From Nocardioides caldifontis (lineage in GTDB: Bacteria > Actinomycetota > Actinomycetes > Propionibacteriales > Nocardioidaceae), in the NCBI RefSeq assembly GCF_008087345.1, contig NZ_ML701736.1, forward strand, positions 480,376 to 544,375: 64,000 nt of DNA, read 5' to 3'. Both the position numbers and the translations under genes were made by a program. How positions within the stretch are numbered: the stretch's first letter is position 1; each line of letters opens with the position of its first letter. Under the pieces are notes generated by a model, which did no database searches, was not told the origin of the DNA, and saw nothing but the letters and a program-made list of their open reading frames with translations. This document shows positions 27,221-37,717 of this stretch, piece after piece.

Positions 27221-28618
27221 ATGCCCGCACACACCCCCCAGGACCTCGTCGAGCACGCCCTCCGCAGCAGCCGCAGCGACCAGTGCGTCGCGGTGGTCAC
27301 CGCCGGCCACAGCGCCAACCTGCGGTGGGCGGGCAACACCCTGACCACCAACGGCGTGATGCACCGCGTCGGCGTCACGGTCGTCGCCTTCCACCACCGC
27401 CCCGACGGCGTGGCCACCGCGTCGGTGTCCGGCGCCGCGACCACCCCCGAGCAGGTCGAGCAGCTGACCGCGGCCGCCGACGGGGCCGCCGCCCGGGCCC
27501 AGGTCGCCCCGGACGCGGCACCGCTGGTCGAGGGTGCGGCGGCCGCCGACTGGGACGAGCCGCCCGGGGAGACCTCCATCGCCGTCTACGCCGACCTTGC
27601 CCGGGGGCTCGGCGATGCCTTCCGCCGGGCTGACGCCTCGGGGCGGGTGCTCTACGGCTTCGTCGACCACGACGTGACCACGACCTACCTGGGCTCCACC
27701 ACCGGCCTGCGGCTGCGCCACACCCAGCCGACCGGTCACTGGGGGTGCACCGGGAAGACCGCCGACCTCTCCGCGAGCGCCTGGGTCGGTGGCGCCACCC
27801 GCGACTTCGCCGACGTCGAGGCTGCGCGGATCGACGCCGAGCTCGAGCGACGGCTGGCCTGGTCCGCACGGACCGTCGAGCTCCCCGCCGGCCGTTACGA
27901 CACCGTGCTGCCACCGGCCGCGGTCGCCGACCTGATGATCTACGCCTACTGGTCGGCGTCGGCCCGGCAGGCCCATGACGGCCAGTCGGTCTTCGGCCGG
28001 CCCGGCGGTGGCACCCGGATCGGCGACCAGCTGTCACGCCGCCCGGTGACGCTGTTCAGCGACCCGACCCCCGAGGGCTACCCGTCGATCGCGGCCGCCC
28101 CGTTCACCGTCGTCGGGTCGAGCGGCGACGCGGCCAGCGTCTTCGACAACGGGTACCCGCTGCGGCGTACCGACTGGGTGAGGGACGGCGTCCTCGAGGC
28201 GCTGGTGCAGACCCGCGAGACCGCGGGGATGACCGGCCAGCCCCTCACGCCGTACGTCGACAACCTGGTCGTCGAGGTGGACGGCGCCTCGGGCTCGGTC
28301 TACGACCTGGTGGCCGGCACCGAGCACGGGCTGCTCGTCACCTGCCTGTACTACATCCGCGAGGTCGACCCGCAGACGCTGCTGCTGACCGGGCTGACCC
28401 GGGACGGCGTCTACCTCGTCGAGGGCGGCGAGGTGACCGCGGCGGTCAACAACTTCCGGTTCAACGAGAGCCCGGTCGAGCTGCTCGACCGGTTCACCGA
28501 GGCGTCGGCGACCGTACCGTCGTTCTCGCGCGAGTGGGGCGACGAGTGGCCGCGGACCGCGACCCCGGCGCTGCGCGTGCCCGACTTCAACATGTCGACG
28601 GTCAGCCAGGCTCTCTGA
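27221..28618 (+). CDS. TldE/PmbA-type protease subunit
   Basis: A 465-residue TldD/PmbA-family protein without an HExxxH motif, as expected for the non-catalytic TldE/PmbA partner. It keeps the family architecture, including DHDVTTTYLGSTTGLRLRHT (about 147-166) and the end NNFRFNESPVELLDRFTEAS. It starts 12 bp after tldD and is presumably cotranscribed. Its last 17 bases overlap the 3' end of the convergent 2'-5' RNA ligase gene. Confidence 0.92.
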   Translation: MPAHTPQDLVEHALRSSRSDQCVAVVTAGHSANLRWAGNTLTTNGVMHRVGVTVVAFHHRPDGVATASVSGAATTPEQVEQLTAAADGAAARAQVAPDAAPLVEGAAAADWDEPPGETSIAVYADLARGLGDAFRRADASGRVLYGFVDHDVTTTYLGSTTGLRLRHTQPTGHWGCTGKTADLSASAWVGGATRDFADVEAARIDAELERRLAWSARTVELPAGRYDTVLPPAAVADLMIYAYWSASARQAHDGQSVFGRPGGGTRIGDQLSRRPVTLFSDPTPEGYPSIAAAPFTVVGSSGDAASVFDNGYPLRRTDWVRDGVLEALVQTRETAGMTGQPLTPYVDNLVVEVDGASGSVYDLVAGTEHGLLVTCLYYIREVDPQTLLLTGLTRDGVYLVEGGEVTAAVNNFRFNESPVELLDRFTEASATVPSFSREWGDEWPRTATPALRVPDFNMSTVSQAL

Positions 28619-29105
28619 CGCCGCCGAACGGGAAGCGGCGCACGAGCCGCCACGGCCCGCCCTCGTAGCGCCAGACCGCGACCCCGGTCGCCGTCACGGT
28701 CGTCGGCGCGAACCGCTCGCGGAGCGTCGCGAGCGTGGTCAGCGCGAGCTCGCGGTCCGCCTTGTTCTGCACGGTGACGTGCGCCCGGAACGGTTGGGAG
28801 TCCTGCCGGGTCAGGTGCTCCGCCCACTCCACCGCGAGCTCGCCGCGCATCGCGTCCAGCTCCTCGGAACGCAGCCGGTAGGCGGCACCGCCGCCGAGGT
28901 CGAGGATCCCCTCGACCCGCACCGGGAACGGCTCCCGCGCGGCCACCTCCCCCACCCGGCGTACGACGTCGTCGAGCAACGCTCCCGGCAGCGCGTGGAA
29001 GAGCGTGACGTGCGCCCCCACCACCGTGCGTCCGGGCGGGAAGAGCTCCTCCCGCTCGCGGTCGAACCGCTGCTGGGCCTGGTCGTCAAGCAGCAGCGTC
29101 ACCAC
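28602..29105 (-). CDS. 2'-5' RNA ligase family protein
   Basis: A 167-residue 2H phosphoesterase: the paired HxTx motifs are HVTLFH near residue 32 and HVTVQN near 110. Members hydrolyse or ligate 2'-5' RNA linkages or cyclic phosphates. The frame stays open to ATG 29210, but the extra 35 residues are encoded by copies of a short dispersed repeat. I therefore take GTG 29105 (or 29102), which gives the usual VVTLLLDDQAQQRFD N-terminus. No ribosome-binding site is evident for either start. Confidence 0.75.
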   Translation of the reverse strand: MVTLLLDDQAQQRFDREREELFPPGRTVVGAHVTLFHALPGALLDDVVRRVGEVAAREPFPVRVEGILDLGGGAAYRLRSEELDAMRGELAVEWAEHLTRQDSQPFRAHVTVQNKADRELALTTLATLRERFAPTTVTATGVAVWRYEGGPWRLVRRFPFGGVREPG

Positions 29106-29171
29106 GAGGGGCGGCTCGACGCGCCACGAGGGGCGGTTCAACACCGACTGACGCGCCACGAGGGGCGGCTC
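29102..29171. repeat. Three copies of a 16-bp dispersed repeat
   Basis: CCACGAGGGGCGGCTC at 29102-29117 and 29156-29171, and with one change (TTC at the end) at 29124-29139. Copies two and three are 32 bp apart and share longer flanks (GACGCG before, AAC after). They cover the junction of the serine hydrolase and 2'-5' RNA ligase genes and supply the stop codon of the first. A fourth copy lies at 45056-45071 in the other orientation. Confidence 0.8.
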
Positions 29172-30510
29172 AACGGGGAGGTCCGCCGGGGACGGGGGCG
29201 TCGGGGTCATAGGGCACCCGGGTCATCACGAACGTCGAGGCGACCAGGTGGCTCACCGAGCCGTCCGCCCGCCGGACGACCTCGAGCTCCTCGCCGTGGT
29301 GGTAGCCGTCCGCCCCGACCAGCCGGCCGTCGACGAGCCGGAACCGTTCGGGCTCCCCGCCGTCGAGCTCCGACACGAGCAGCGCCGCGCCGTCCCAGGT
29401 CATCAGCCGCGGGGTGTTGCCCCAGTGCCAGACGCCCACGAGCTCGGCGACCGCCGGGGGCACCTCGTCGACAGGCTCCCAGGGAGCGACCAGCGACGGC
29501 TCGCACTCCTCCAGCGTCTCGAGCAGCCGCCGCGCGACGTCCGCCGTCGAGAGCCCGGTCGTGCAGTTCGCCAGCAGGACCGCGCCCGTGCCGCGCCCCG
29601 GGTCCACGAAGAGGCCGGCCTGGAACCCCGGCATCGAGCCGGTGTGGCCCACCAGCGTGCCCGAGCCGCCGGCCACCATCCGCACCCCGAGCCCGTAGCC
29701 GTCCCCGACGCCGTCGACGTGGGTCCCCGACTGCGGGGTGGCCATCTCCTCGAGCGTGGCCGGGGAGAGCACGTCGCGGTGGCCGGTGAGCAGGAAGTCG
29801 GCGAACGTCGCGAGGTCCATCACCGTGCTCCACAGCTGGCCGGCGGGCGCCATCGCGCCGGTGTCGCTGTGCGGCTCGCGCGCGAGCTCCGGGGTGTACG
29901 GCGCCACCGAGTAACCCTGCGCGTGCGGGGCGAACGGGTCGAACGTCGTCCGGGTCATCCCGAGCGGCTGGAGCACGCGCTCCGAGACGCACTCCCACCA
30001 CGAGCGGCCGTGCAGCCGCGCGACGACCTCGCCGAGCAGCGCGAACCCGACGTTGCTGTAGTGGTGGGTGGCCCCGGGCTCGAACGGCGTCGGGTCCCGC
30101 GACAGCGAGGCGGCGAGGTCGGCGAACGAGCCCCCGTCCGTGCGCTCCCACCAGGGACCCGGCGGCTCGGCCGGGATCCCGGAGCCGTGGCAGAGCAGCG
30201 CCCGGAGGGTCCGGTCGCCGTGCGCCACCTCGGGCAGGTGCGCGGAGAGCGGGTCGGAGAGCGAGAGCCGGCCCTCGTCGCGGAGCTGCATCACCAGCAC
30301 CGCGGTGAGCGTCTTGGTGATCGACCCGATGCGGTACTGCAGGTCGGTCGGCCGCACCTCGCTGCCGGTCGCGCTGCCGTAGCCGCCCCGCCACACCAGC
30401 GAGCCCTCCCGGGTGAGCGCGGCGGCCACGGACGGCACCCGCCCCCGTCGCTGCTCCGAGGCGAGGACCGCGGTGAGCCGGCGCGCGGTCAGGTCAGCGA
30501 CGAGAGCCAT
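29170..30510 (-). CDS. Serine hydrolase (beta-lactamase/penicillin-binding protein-like)
   Basis: A 446-residue class C beta-lactamase-fold protein without a signal peptide. Active-site motifs are SxxK in GSITKT (about 63), YxN in HYSNVGFALLG (about 149) and HTG in VGHTGSMPGF (about 289). A C-terminal beta-sheet domain follows (VGVWHWGNTPRLMTWDGAALL). Such proteins are esterases, aminopeptidases or beta-lactamases; the substrate is unknown. ATG 30510 lies 4 bp after the gcvP stop, so it is probably read from the gcvP transcript. Its stop codon falls inside a dispersed repeat copy. Confidence 0.87.
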   Translation of the reverse strand: MALVADLTARRLTAVLASEQRRGRVPSVAAALTREGSLVWRGGYGSATGSEVRPTDLQYRIGSITKTLTAVLVMQLRDEGRLSLSDPLSAHLPEVAHGDRTLRALLCHGSGIPAEPPGPWWERTDGGSFADLAASLSRDPTPFEPGATHHYSNVGFALLGEVVARLHGRSWWECVSERVLQPLGMTRTTFDPFAPHAQGYSVAPYTPELAREPHSDTGAMAPAGQLWSTVMDLATFADFLLTGHRDVLSPATLEEMATPQSGTHVDGVGDGYGLGVRMVAGGSGTLVGHTGSMPGFQAGLFVDPGRGTGAVLLANCTTGLSTADVARRLLETLEECEPSLVAPWEPVDEVPPAVAELVGVWHWGNTPRLMTWDGAALLVSELDGGEPERFRLVDGRLVGADGYHHGEELEVVRRADGSVSHLVASTFVMTRVPYDPDAPVPGGPPR

Positions 30511-30514
30511 GGGC

Positions 30515-33391
<2,877 letters not shown>

Positions 33392-33441
33392 TGAGGCTCC
33401 CAACGAGGATGACGGTCGGTCGCCTCCCCTTCTGTCGACCG

Positions 33442-33459
33442 CGGCCCACGCGTGGGCCG
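33442..33459 (-). promoter_or_regulatory. 18-bp perfect palindrome in the gcvP leader
   Basis: CGGCCCACG and its complement, between the riboswitch aptamer (ends about 33461) and the start codon. As RNA it can form a 7-bp hairpin and may be part of the expression platform; no T-tract follows. Confidence 0.55.
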
Positions 33460-33460
33460 G

Positions 33461-33566
33461 TCTCCAGAGGTGCCTCAGCTGTGCGGTCCTGGTGCCTGAG
33501 AGGTTCCGGGGAGGAAGTTGCCCCTTCGGCGCCCGCGAGGTGGGTCCAGCGGACTCTCCCGCACAG
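33461..33566 (-). promoter_or_regulatory. Glycine riboswitch (single aptamer) upstream of gcvP
   Basis: On the minus strand the hallmarks occur in order: GCGGGAGAG, GGGCGCCGAAGGGGCAA, CTCTCAGGCACCAGGACCG and CTCTGGAGA. These match the conserved core of the gcvT-type glycine riboswitch. Only one aptamer is visible, not the tandem form. In known cases glycine binding turns on gcv genes. Confidence 0.92.
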
Positions 33567-33581
33567 GTCGACGGCGCGGCC

Positions 33582-33587
33582 ACATTA
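33582..33587 (-). promoter_or_regulatory. -10 element for the riboswitch-gcvP transcript
   Basis: TAATGT on the minus strand about 16 bp before the aptamer, with no clear -35. The transcript would start just after the end of the resR-like gene. Confidence 0.45.
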
Positions 33588-33607
33588 CCAGCCGCGTCGG
33601 ACGGGGA

Positions 33608-34219
33608 TCAGCCGGTGAGCTTCGCCCGGCGCCGCGCGGAGAGCTCGTCCTCCGCGGAGGACTCGACCGCCTCGGGCTGGCCGGCCTTCTCGCTGGGGAG
33701 CTCGGCGAGCGACCCCTCGATCTCGCGCCAGACCCCGCCGATCGCGATCCCGAAGACGCCCTGCCCGCCCTGGAGCAGGTCGATGACCTCGTCGTTGGAG
33801 GTGCACTCGTAGACCGACGCCCCGTCGCTCATCAGCGTCACGCGGGTCAGGTCGTCGGTGCCGCGGTCGCGCAGGTGCTGCACGGCGGTGCGGATCTGCT
33901 GGAGGGAGATCCCGGCGTCGAGGAGCCGCTTGATGACCTTGAGCAGCAGGATGTCGCGGAAGGAGTAGAGCCGCTGGGTGCCCGAGCCGGTCGCGCCCCG
34001 GACGCTCGGCTCGACGAGCCCGGTGCGGGCCCAGTAGTCGAGCTGCCGGTAGGTGATGCCGGCGGCGTTGCACGCGGTGGGGCCGCGGTAGCCGACGTCC
34101 GAGGGGAGCGGCGAGACGTCGTCGTCGAAGAGCAGCCCCTGCTCCCCGGCGACCGCCTCGGCCTGCAACGCCGCGGACGGATCACTCTGCGGCGCCGTCT
34201 TGTCGCCCTTACCAGTCAC
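33608..34219 (-). CDS. MerR-family regulator, ResR/McdR (Rv1830)-like
   Basis: A 203-residue MerR-type protein. The DNA-binding part is GYRGPTACNAAGITYRQLDYW followed by ARTGLVEPSVRGATGSGTQRLYSFRDILLLKVIKRLLDAGISLQQI, and the C-terminus binds no recognised ligand. Position in the block and domain layout match M. tuberculosis Rv1830, reported as a regulator of growth and division genes. GTG 34219 has GGAGG 5 nt upstream; GTG 34231 is an alternative. It has its own strong promoter and an upstream palindrome. Confidence 0.88.
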   Translation of the reverse strand: MTGKGDKTAPQSDPSAALQAEAVAGEQGLLFDDDVSPLPSDVGYRGPTACNAAGITYRQLDYWARTGLVEPSVRGATGSGTQRLYSFRDILLLKVIKRLLDAGISLQQIRTAVQHLRDRGTDDLTRVTLMSDGASVYECTSNDEVIDLLQGGQGVFGIAIGGVWREIEGSLAELPSEKAGQPEAVESSAEDELSARRRAKLTG

Positions 34220-34318
34220 GGTGACCTCCACCAGAGTCTCTTCGTGAGCTGCAGCTCCGGGGAAGCCGGACCGTGACCTGGGAGGAGCACACCGGTGGAA
34301 CTACAACGAAGACAGTTC

Positions 34319-34347
34319 ACCGTATTCCCCCGGAAGTGGCCGGTCAA
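34319..34347 (-). promoter_or_regulatory. Promoter of the resR-like gene
   Basis: TTGACC (34347-34342), exactly 17 bp, TACGGT (34324-34319). It would give a leader of about 90 nt. Confidence 0.6.
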
Positions 34348-34379
34348 AGATCCGGCGACCTCGAGGCCGGCGTGTCGCG

Positions 34380-34402
34380 ACCTTCAACCTCTGCTTGAAG
34401 GT
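34380..34402. promoter_or_regulatory. Palindrome ACCTTCAA-N7-TTGAAGGT (MerR-type operator candidate)
   Basis: A perfect 8-bp inverted repeat with spacer CCTCTGC, centred about 80 bp upstream of the predicted resR start of transcription. Its left half, extended to ACCTTCAACC, recurs exactly in the palindrome upstream of garA. Confidence 0.6.
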
Positions 34403-34441
34403 GAGCCTTCTCGAGGCCCGGACGGCGACGATCAGGGCGGC

Positions 34442-34909
34442 TCAGGGCTCCTCGAAGTCCTCCGGCGACACCGAGTCGAGGAACTCGCGGAACTTCTCCA
34501 CCTCGTCCTCCTCCTCCTCGGGCACCTCGAGGCCGGCCTCGTCGAGGACGTCCTCGGCGCAGACGATCCGGGAGCCGGTGCGCAGGGCCAGCGCGATGCT
34601 GTCCGAGGGTCGGGCGCTCACCTCGGCGCCGGAGGAGAGCACGAGCACGGCGTAGAACACCCCGTCGCGCATCTCGGTGATCCGGACCTCGCTCAGCTCG
34701 TTGCCGGTGGCCCCGATCAGGTCCTTCATCAGGTCGTGGGTGAGCGGGCGCGGCGGGACGACGCCCTGCTGGGCGAACGCGATCGCGGTGGCCTCGACGG
34801 CGCCGATCCAGATCGGGAGGTACCGGTCGCCGGTCACCTCGCGCAGCAGCACGATCGGCTGGTTCGACGGCATCTCCACCCGGACACCCACCACATCGAC
34901 TTCGCGCAC
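34442..34909 (-). CDS. Bifunctional nuclease family protein (DUF151, Rv1829-like)
   Basis: A 155-residue DUF151/BFN protein: VDVVGVRVEMPSNQPIVLLRE, YLPIWIGAVEATAIAFAQQG and SARPSDSIALALRTGSRIVC are the family blocks. A plant homologue has nuclease activity; the bacterial function is unknown. The acidic C-terminal tail (EEEEDEVEKF) is common in Actinobacteria. The position between two MerR genes matches Rv1829. A TAGGGT element six bases before GTG 34909 suggests its own leaderless transcript. Confidence 0.9.
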   Translation of the reverse strand: MREVDVVGVRVEMPSNQPIVLLREVTGDRYLPIWIGAVEATAIAFAQQGVVPPRPLTHDLMKDLIGATGNELSEVRITEMRDGVFYAVLVLSSGAEVSARPSDSIALALRTGSRIVCAEDVLDEAGLEVPEEEEDEVEKFREFLDSVSPEDFEEP

Positions 34910-34915
34910 GGCTCC

Positions 34916-34921
34916 ACCCTA
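34916..34921 (-). promoter_or_regulatory. -10 element of the DUF151 gene
   Basis: TAGGGT on the minus strand with six bases to GTG 34909. Confidence 0.4.
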
Positions 34922-34981
34922 CTCCCGGCCGGTCACGCCGTCGGGGCGCCGGACCACGACCTCGCGGCAGCGGGGAACCGG

Positions 34982-35725
34982 TCAGCGGAGGCTGCGCAGC
35001 CCGACCTTGACGAGAACGGCGTGCAGCCGCACCGACAGCGCGGCGATCTGGCTCATGACCTCCTGGGCCCGCCCCTCGGCGCCCTCGTCCCGGCTCCGCC
35101 GGATCGGGGCGGCGACCTGCTCGACGAGCCCGACCTCGCGGTCGGCGGCGGTCTTGAAGGCCCGGAGGTGGCGCGGCTCGATCCCGAACTCGGCCAGCTG
35201 GGCGACGGTGCGGGCGATCACGATCGCCTCGTTGTCGTACGGCGCGGAGCCGGGCCTCGGCACGACCAGCCCGAAGCTCTCGAGCTCGGAGAGGAGCCGC
35301 TCGTCGATCTCGGCCGCGGCGAGCAGCTCGCGGCGGGTCAGCCGGAGCCGCGAGCTCTCGGGGTCGAAGCTCTCCTTGGTCGGGTAGCCGTCGGGCGCGA
35401 GCGCCAGCCGGGGCACCTGGGGGCCCGGGGTGAGCGGCGGCGGCTCGAGCCCGCGGTCGAGGGCGTCGAGGTGCTCGCGGATCACCTTCAGCGGCAGGTG
35501 GTGGTCGCGCTGCAGGGTGAGGGCGTAGCGCAGCCGCGCGACGTCGTCCTCGGAGTACTTCCGGTAGCCCGCGGGGGTCCGCGTCGGCCGCACGAGGTCC
35601 ATCGACTCGAAGTAGCGGAGCTTGCTCAGCTCGAGCGAGGGGAAGTCCTCACGCAGCCGCGCGTGGACCTCGCCGATGTTCATCCGCCCGACGGCGGTCG
35701 ACGCCTCGGTCACGTCGCGGCTCAC
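34982..35725 (-). CDS. ftsR: MerR-family regulator FtsR (Rv1828)-like
   Basis: A 247-residue MerR-type regulator: MNIGEVHARLREDFPSLELS and KLRYFESMDLVRPTRTPAGY form the first helices and wing, and RYALTLQRDHHLPLKVIREH the effector helix, very like Rv1828 and C. glutamicum FtsR, an activator of ftsZ. The GTG start overlaps the garA stop by four bases (GTGA), so it is translated from the garA message. The C-terminal half binds no recognised ligand. Confidence 0.88.
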   Translation of the reverse strand: MSRDVTEASTAVGRMNIGEVHARLREDFPSLELSKLRYFESMDLVRPTRTPAGYRKYSEDDVARLRYALTLQRDHHLPLKVIREHLDALDRGLEPPPLTPGPQVPRLALAPDGYPTKESFDPESSRLRLTRRELLAAAEIDERLLSELESFGLVVPRPGSAPYDNEAIVIARTVAQLAEFGIEPRHLRAFKTAADREVGLVEQVAAPIRRSRDEGAEGRAQEVMSQIAALSVRLHAVLVKVGLRSLR

Positions 35726-36255
35726 CGGGCGGCGGCACCTGCGTGGCTGGCGAAGAACACCAGGCGGAACTTGCCGATCTGGACCTCGTCACCGCCCTGG
35801 AGCACGACCTGGTCGATGCGGTCGCGGTTGACGTAGGTGCCGTTGAGGCTGCCGACGTCGCACACCGTGAACCCCTCCGGCCCGCGGCGGAACTCCGCGT
35901 GGCGCCGCGAGACGGTGACGTCGTCGAGGAAGATCTCGCTGTCGGGGTGGCGCCCCACCGTCACCACGTCGGTGTCGAGGAGGAACCGGCTGCCGGCGCT
36001 CGGTCCGCGCTGCACGACGAGCAGGGCGCTGCCGGCCGGGAGCGCATCCACGGCAGCGGCGTCTGCGTCGTTGAGCGGCCGGTCCTCGGCCGCCTCGCTC
36101 TTCGCGGGCGCGCCGAACGTCATGGTCGCGGTCGTGTCCGTCGGCTCCGCGGCCGCGCCACCGGCGTCGTCGGCGGTGAGCAGACGGGTGCCGCACTGGG
36201 CGCAGAACCGGGCGTCGTCAGGGTTCCGGCGACCGCACGCGGTGCAGAACGGCAT
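35722..36255 (-). CDS. garA: FHA-domain protein GarA with N-terminal zinc ribbon
   Basis: A 177-residue GarA/OdhI homologue that regulates 2-oxoglutarate dehydrogenase and glutamate metabolism when unphosphorylated. The FHA domain is at about 85-165: VTVGRHPDSEIFLDDVTVSR, RRHAEF and VGSLNGTYVNRDRI. A TDTTATMTFG segment near 39-48 is in the place of the phosphorylated TT pair. It differs from mycobacterial GarA by an extra N-terminal zinc ribbon, CTACGRRNPDDARFCAQCG. ATG 36255 has GGGAGG six bases upstream. Confidence 0.9.
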   Translation of the reverse strand: MPFCTACGRRNPDDARFCAQCGTRLLTADDAGGAAAEPTDTTATMTFGAPAKSEAAEDRPLNDADAAAVDALPAGSALLVVQRGPSAGSRFLLDTDVVTVGRHPDSEIFLDDVTVSRRHAEFRRGPEGFTVCDVGSLNGTYVNRDRIDQVVLQGGDEVQIGKFRLVFFASHAGAAAR

Positions 36256-36334
36256 GTCATCCTCCCTGGTTCCGGGGGGGACCTCGGGCACGGGTCGACG
36301 GGCGGTCGCCCGACTCCCCGGAGAGGCCGTGGGA

Positions 36335-36365
36335 AACCTTCAACCGCAAGTCGAGGTTGATGGTT
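36335..36365. promoter_or_regulatory. Palindrome AACCTTCAACC-N9-GGTTGATGGTT upstream of garA
   Basis: Eleven-base arms with one mismatch. It sits at the predicted transcription start of garA, so it could be a repressor operator. It shares ACCTTCAACC with the palindrome upstream of the resR-like gene. Confidence 0.6.
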
Positions 36366-36370
36366 CCCGC

Positions 36371-36399
36371 AACCTACCAGGGCGCGACGGCCCCACCAA
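36371..36399 (-). promoter_or_regulatory. Promoter of garA-ftsR
   Basis: TTGGTG (36399-36394), 17 bp, TAGGTT (36376-36371) on the minus strand. The transcript would begin within the palindrome at 36335-36365. Confidence 0.45.
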
Positions 36400-36430
36400 C
36401 CGGGTCGGCGGCACCCCGTCCCTCCGGGGG

Positions 36431-36814
36431 TCAGTCCAGCGTGGCCTGGTACTCCGAGGCGGACATCAACCCGTCGACCGCGGCCGCGTCCGTCGGCTCC
36501 AGATCGAAGAGCCACCCCTCGCCGTACGGATCGCTGTTGACCAGCTCCGGTGAGCTGTCGAGCTGCTCGTTGCGCGCGACGACCTTCCCCGACACCGGGA
36601 CGTAGACGTCGCTGACGGACTTGGTCGACTCGAGCTCGCCGACCGCGCTGCCCGCCTCGACCTCGTCACCGACCTCCGGCAACGAGACGAAGACGATGTC
36701 GCCGAGCGCCTCCTGGGCGTAGTGGGTGATCCCGACCCGGACCGAGCCCTCGGCGCCGCCGGGGGTGCGCACCCACTCGTGCTCTGACGTGTACTTCAGC
36801 TCCTCGGGGTACAA
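36431..36814 (-). CDS. gcvH: Glycine cleavage system H protein
   Basis: A 127-residue lipoyl carrier. YTSEHEWVR is at the N-terminus, the lipoyl-lysine motif is GELESTKSVSDVYVPVSG (Lys near 65) and the end is WLFDLEP...EYQATLD. It shuttles the aminomethyl group from GcvP to GcvT. The start is TTG 36814, with GAGGAG 5-6 nt upstream. A TAAGGT element at 36855-36850 is its likely -10. Confidence 0.95.
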   Translation of the reverse strand: MYPEELKYTSEHEWVRTPGGAEGSVRVGITHYAQEALGDIVFVSLPEVGDEVEAGSAVGELESTKSVSDVYVPVSGKVVARNEQLDSSPELVNSDPYGEGWLFDLEPTDAAAVDGLMSASEYQATLD

Positions 36815-36849
36815 CGGCTCTCCTCAGGGTCGCGCGGCGGGGCGGCGCC

Positions 36850-36855
36850 ACCTTA
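36850..36855 (-). promoter_or_regulatory. -10 element of gcvH
   Basis: TAAGGT on the minus strand; a leader of about 30 nt with a GAGGAGA ribosome-binding site would follow. Confidence 0.4.
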
Positions 36856-36883
36856 CTGCGCGGGCGCCGGTAAGGCGTGCTCC

Positions 36884-37696
36884 CTACTCCTCGTCGACCG
36901 GCTCGGAGAACTCGGTGGGGACCGGCTCGCGGGTGGTGCCCACCTCGACCTGGTCGAGCTGCTCGACCGAGACCCCGCCCCCGACCTGCTCGACCTCGTC
37001 GGTGAAGCCGCTGTCGAAGCCGAGCGCGCTCTCCAGCGTCCCCGGGTCGCCGATCACGTCGAGGACGTACGGCGGTGCGAGCGCCACCCCGTCGACGACG
37101 AGCCCGCCCTCGGCGTCGTCGCTCATCCCGGTCTGGGCGACCACCCGCACGGCGTCGTTGATCTCGACCGCCTCCGCGCCGGCGTTGCGGAGCTCCTGCA
37201 GCCCGTTGAGGAGCTGGTCGGTGCCCACGGTGCCCGGCCGGGCCTCGACGGTGATCCGGATCCCGGGTCCCACGGCCGGCAACGTGCCGCTCAGGATCCC
37301 GAGCTGCTCGGCCTGCTGACGTGCCACGGCCAGCGCGGTGCGGGTCGCCTCGGCGTCGGTGCGGAGCGAGTCACGGGTGGCGCGGAGCTCGGTCAGCTCG
37401 GCCTCGGCGCGGTCGGTGGCCAGTGAGAGCGTGTTGATCAGCGCGATGAGGTCGGCCTGGCGGGCGCCCTGGAAGACGTCGTCCTGGTCGGTGGCGTTGA
37501 CCTGCGCCACGGCGGCGAACCCGAGCACGCCGAGCAGCACCGCGGCCACGGCCTGCCCGCGGCTCCACCGCCAGCGGAAGGCATGGCGGAGCCGCTCACG
37601 ACCGGTGGGGGCGCCGTCGGCACCCGTCGGCGGGCGCACCGGCGCCACCGCCTCGGGCGGGTGCTCCTCCGGGTGGGGCTGGGGTCGCGACGTCAT
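36884..37696 (-). CDS. DUF881-family membrane-anchored protein (Rv1825-like)
   Basis: A 270-residue protein with a cytoplasmic N-terminus, one transmembrane segment (AVAAVLLGVLGFAAVAQV, about 50-67), a coiled coil (ADLIALINTLSLATDRAEAE, about 81-100, and on) and an extracellular DUF881 domain (GPGIRITVEARPGTVGTDQL to PYVLDVIGDPGTLESALGF). Its C-terminal tail is acidic. The gene order with Sbp and a second DUF881 gene is that of the conserved actinobacterial block, where the genes are linked to division and envelope work, though the biochemical role is unknown. Confidence 0.87.
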   Translation of the reverse strand: MTSRPQPHPEEHPPEAVAPVRPPTGADGAPTGRERLRHAFRWRWSRGQAVAAVLLGVLGFAAVAQVNATDQDDVFQGARQADLIALINTLSLATDRAEAELTELRATRDSLRTDAEATRTALAVARQQAEQLGILSGTLPAVGPGIRITVEARPGTVGTDQLLNGLQELRNAGAEAVEINDAVRVVAQTGMSDDAEGGLVVDGVALAPPYVLDVIGDPGTLESALGFDSGFTDEVEQVGGGVSVEQLDQVEVGTTREPVPTEFSEPVDEE

Positions 37697-37717
37697 GCCT
37701 GTCGGTCCTCGGCCGGC

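Noticed and set aside
29106..29210. 35-residue N-terminal extension of the 2'-5' RNA ligase
   Set aside because: It is encoded by dispersed-repeat copies and overlaps the serine hydrolase gene; family members begin near VVTLLLDD.
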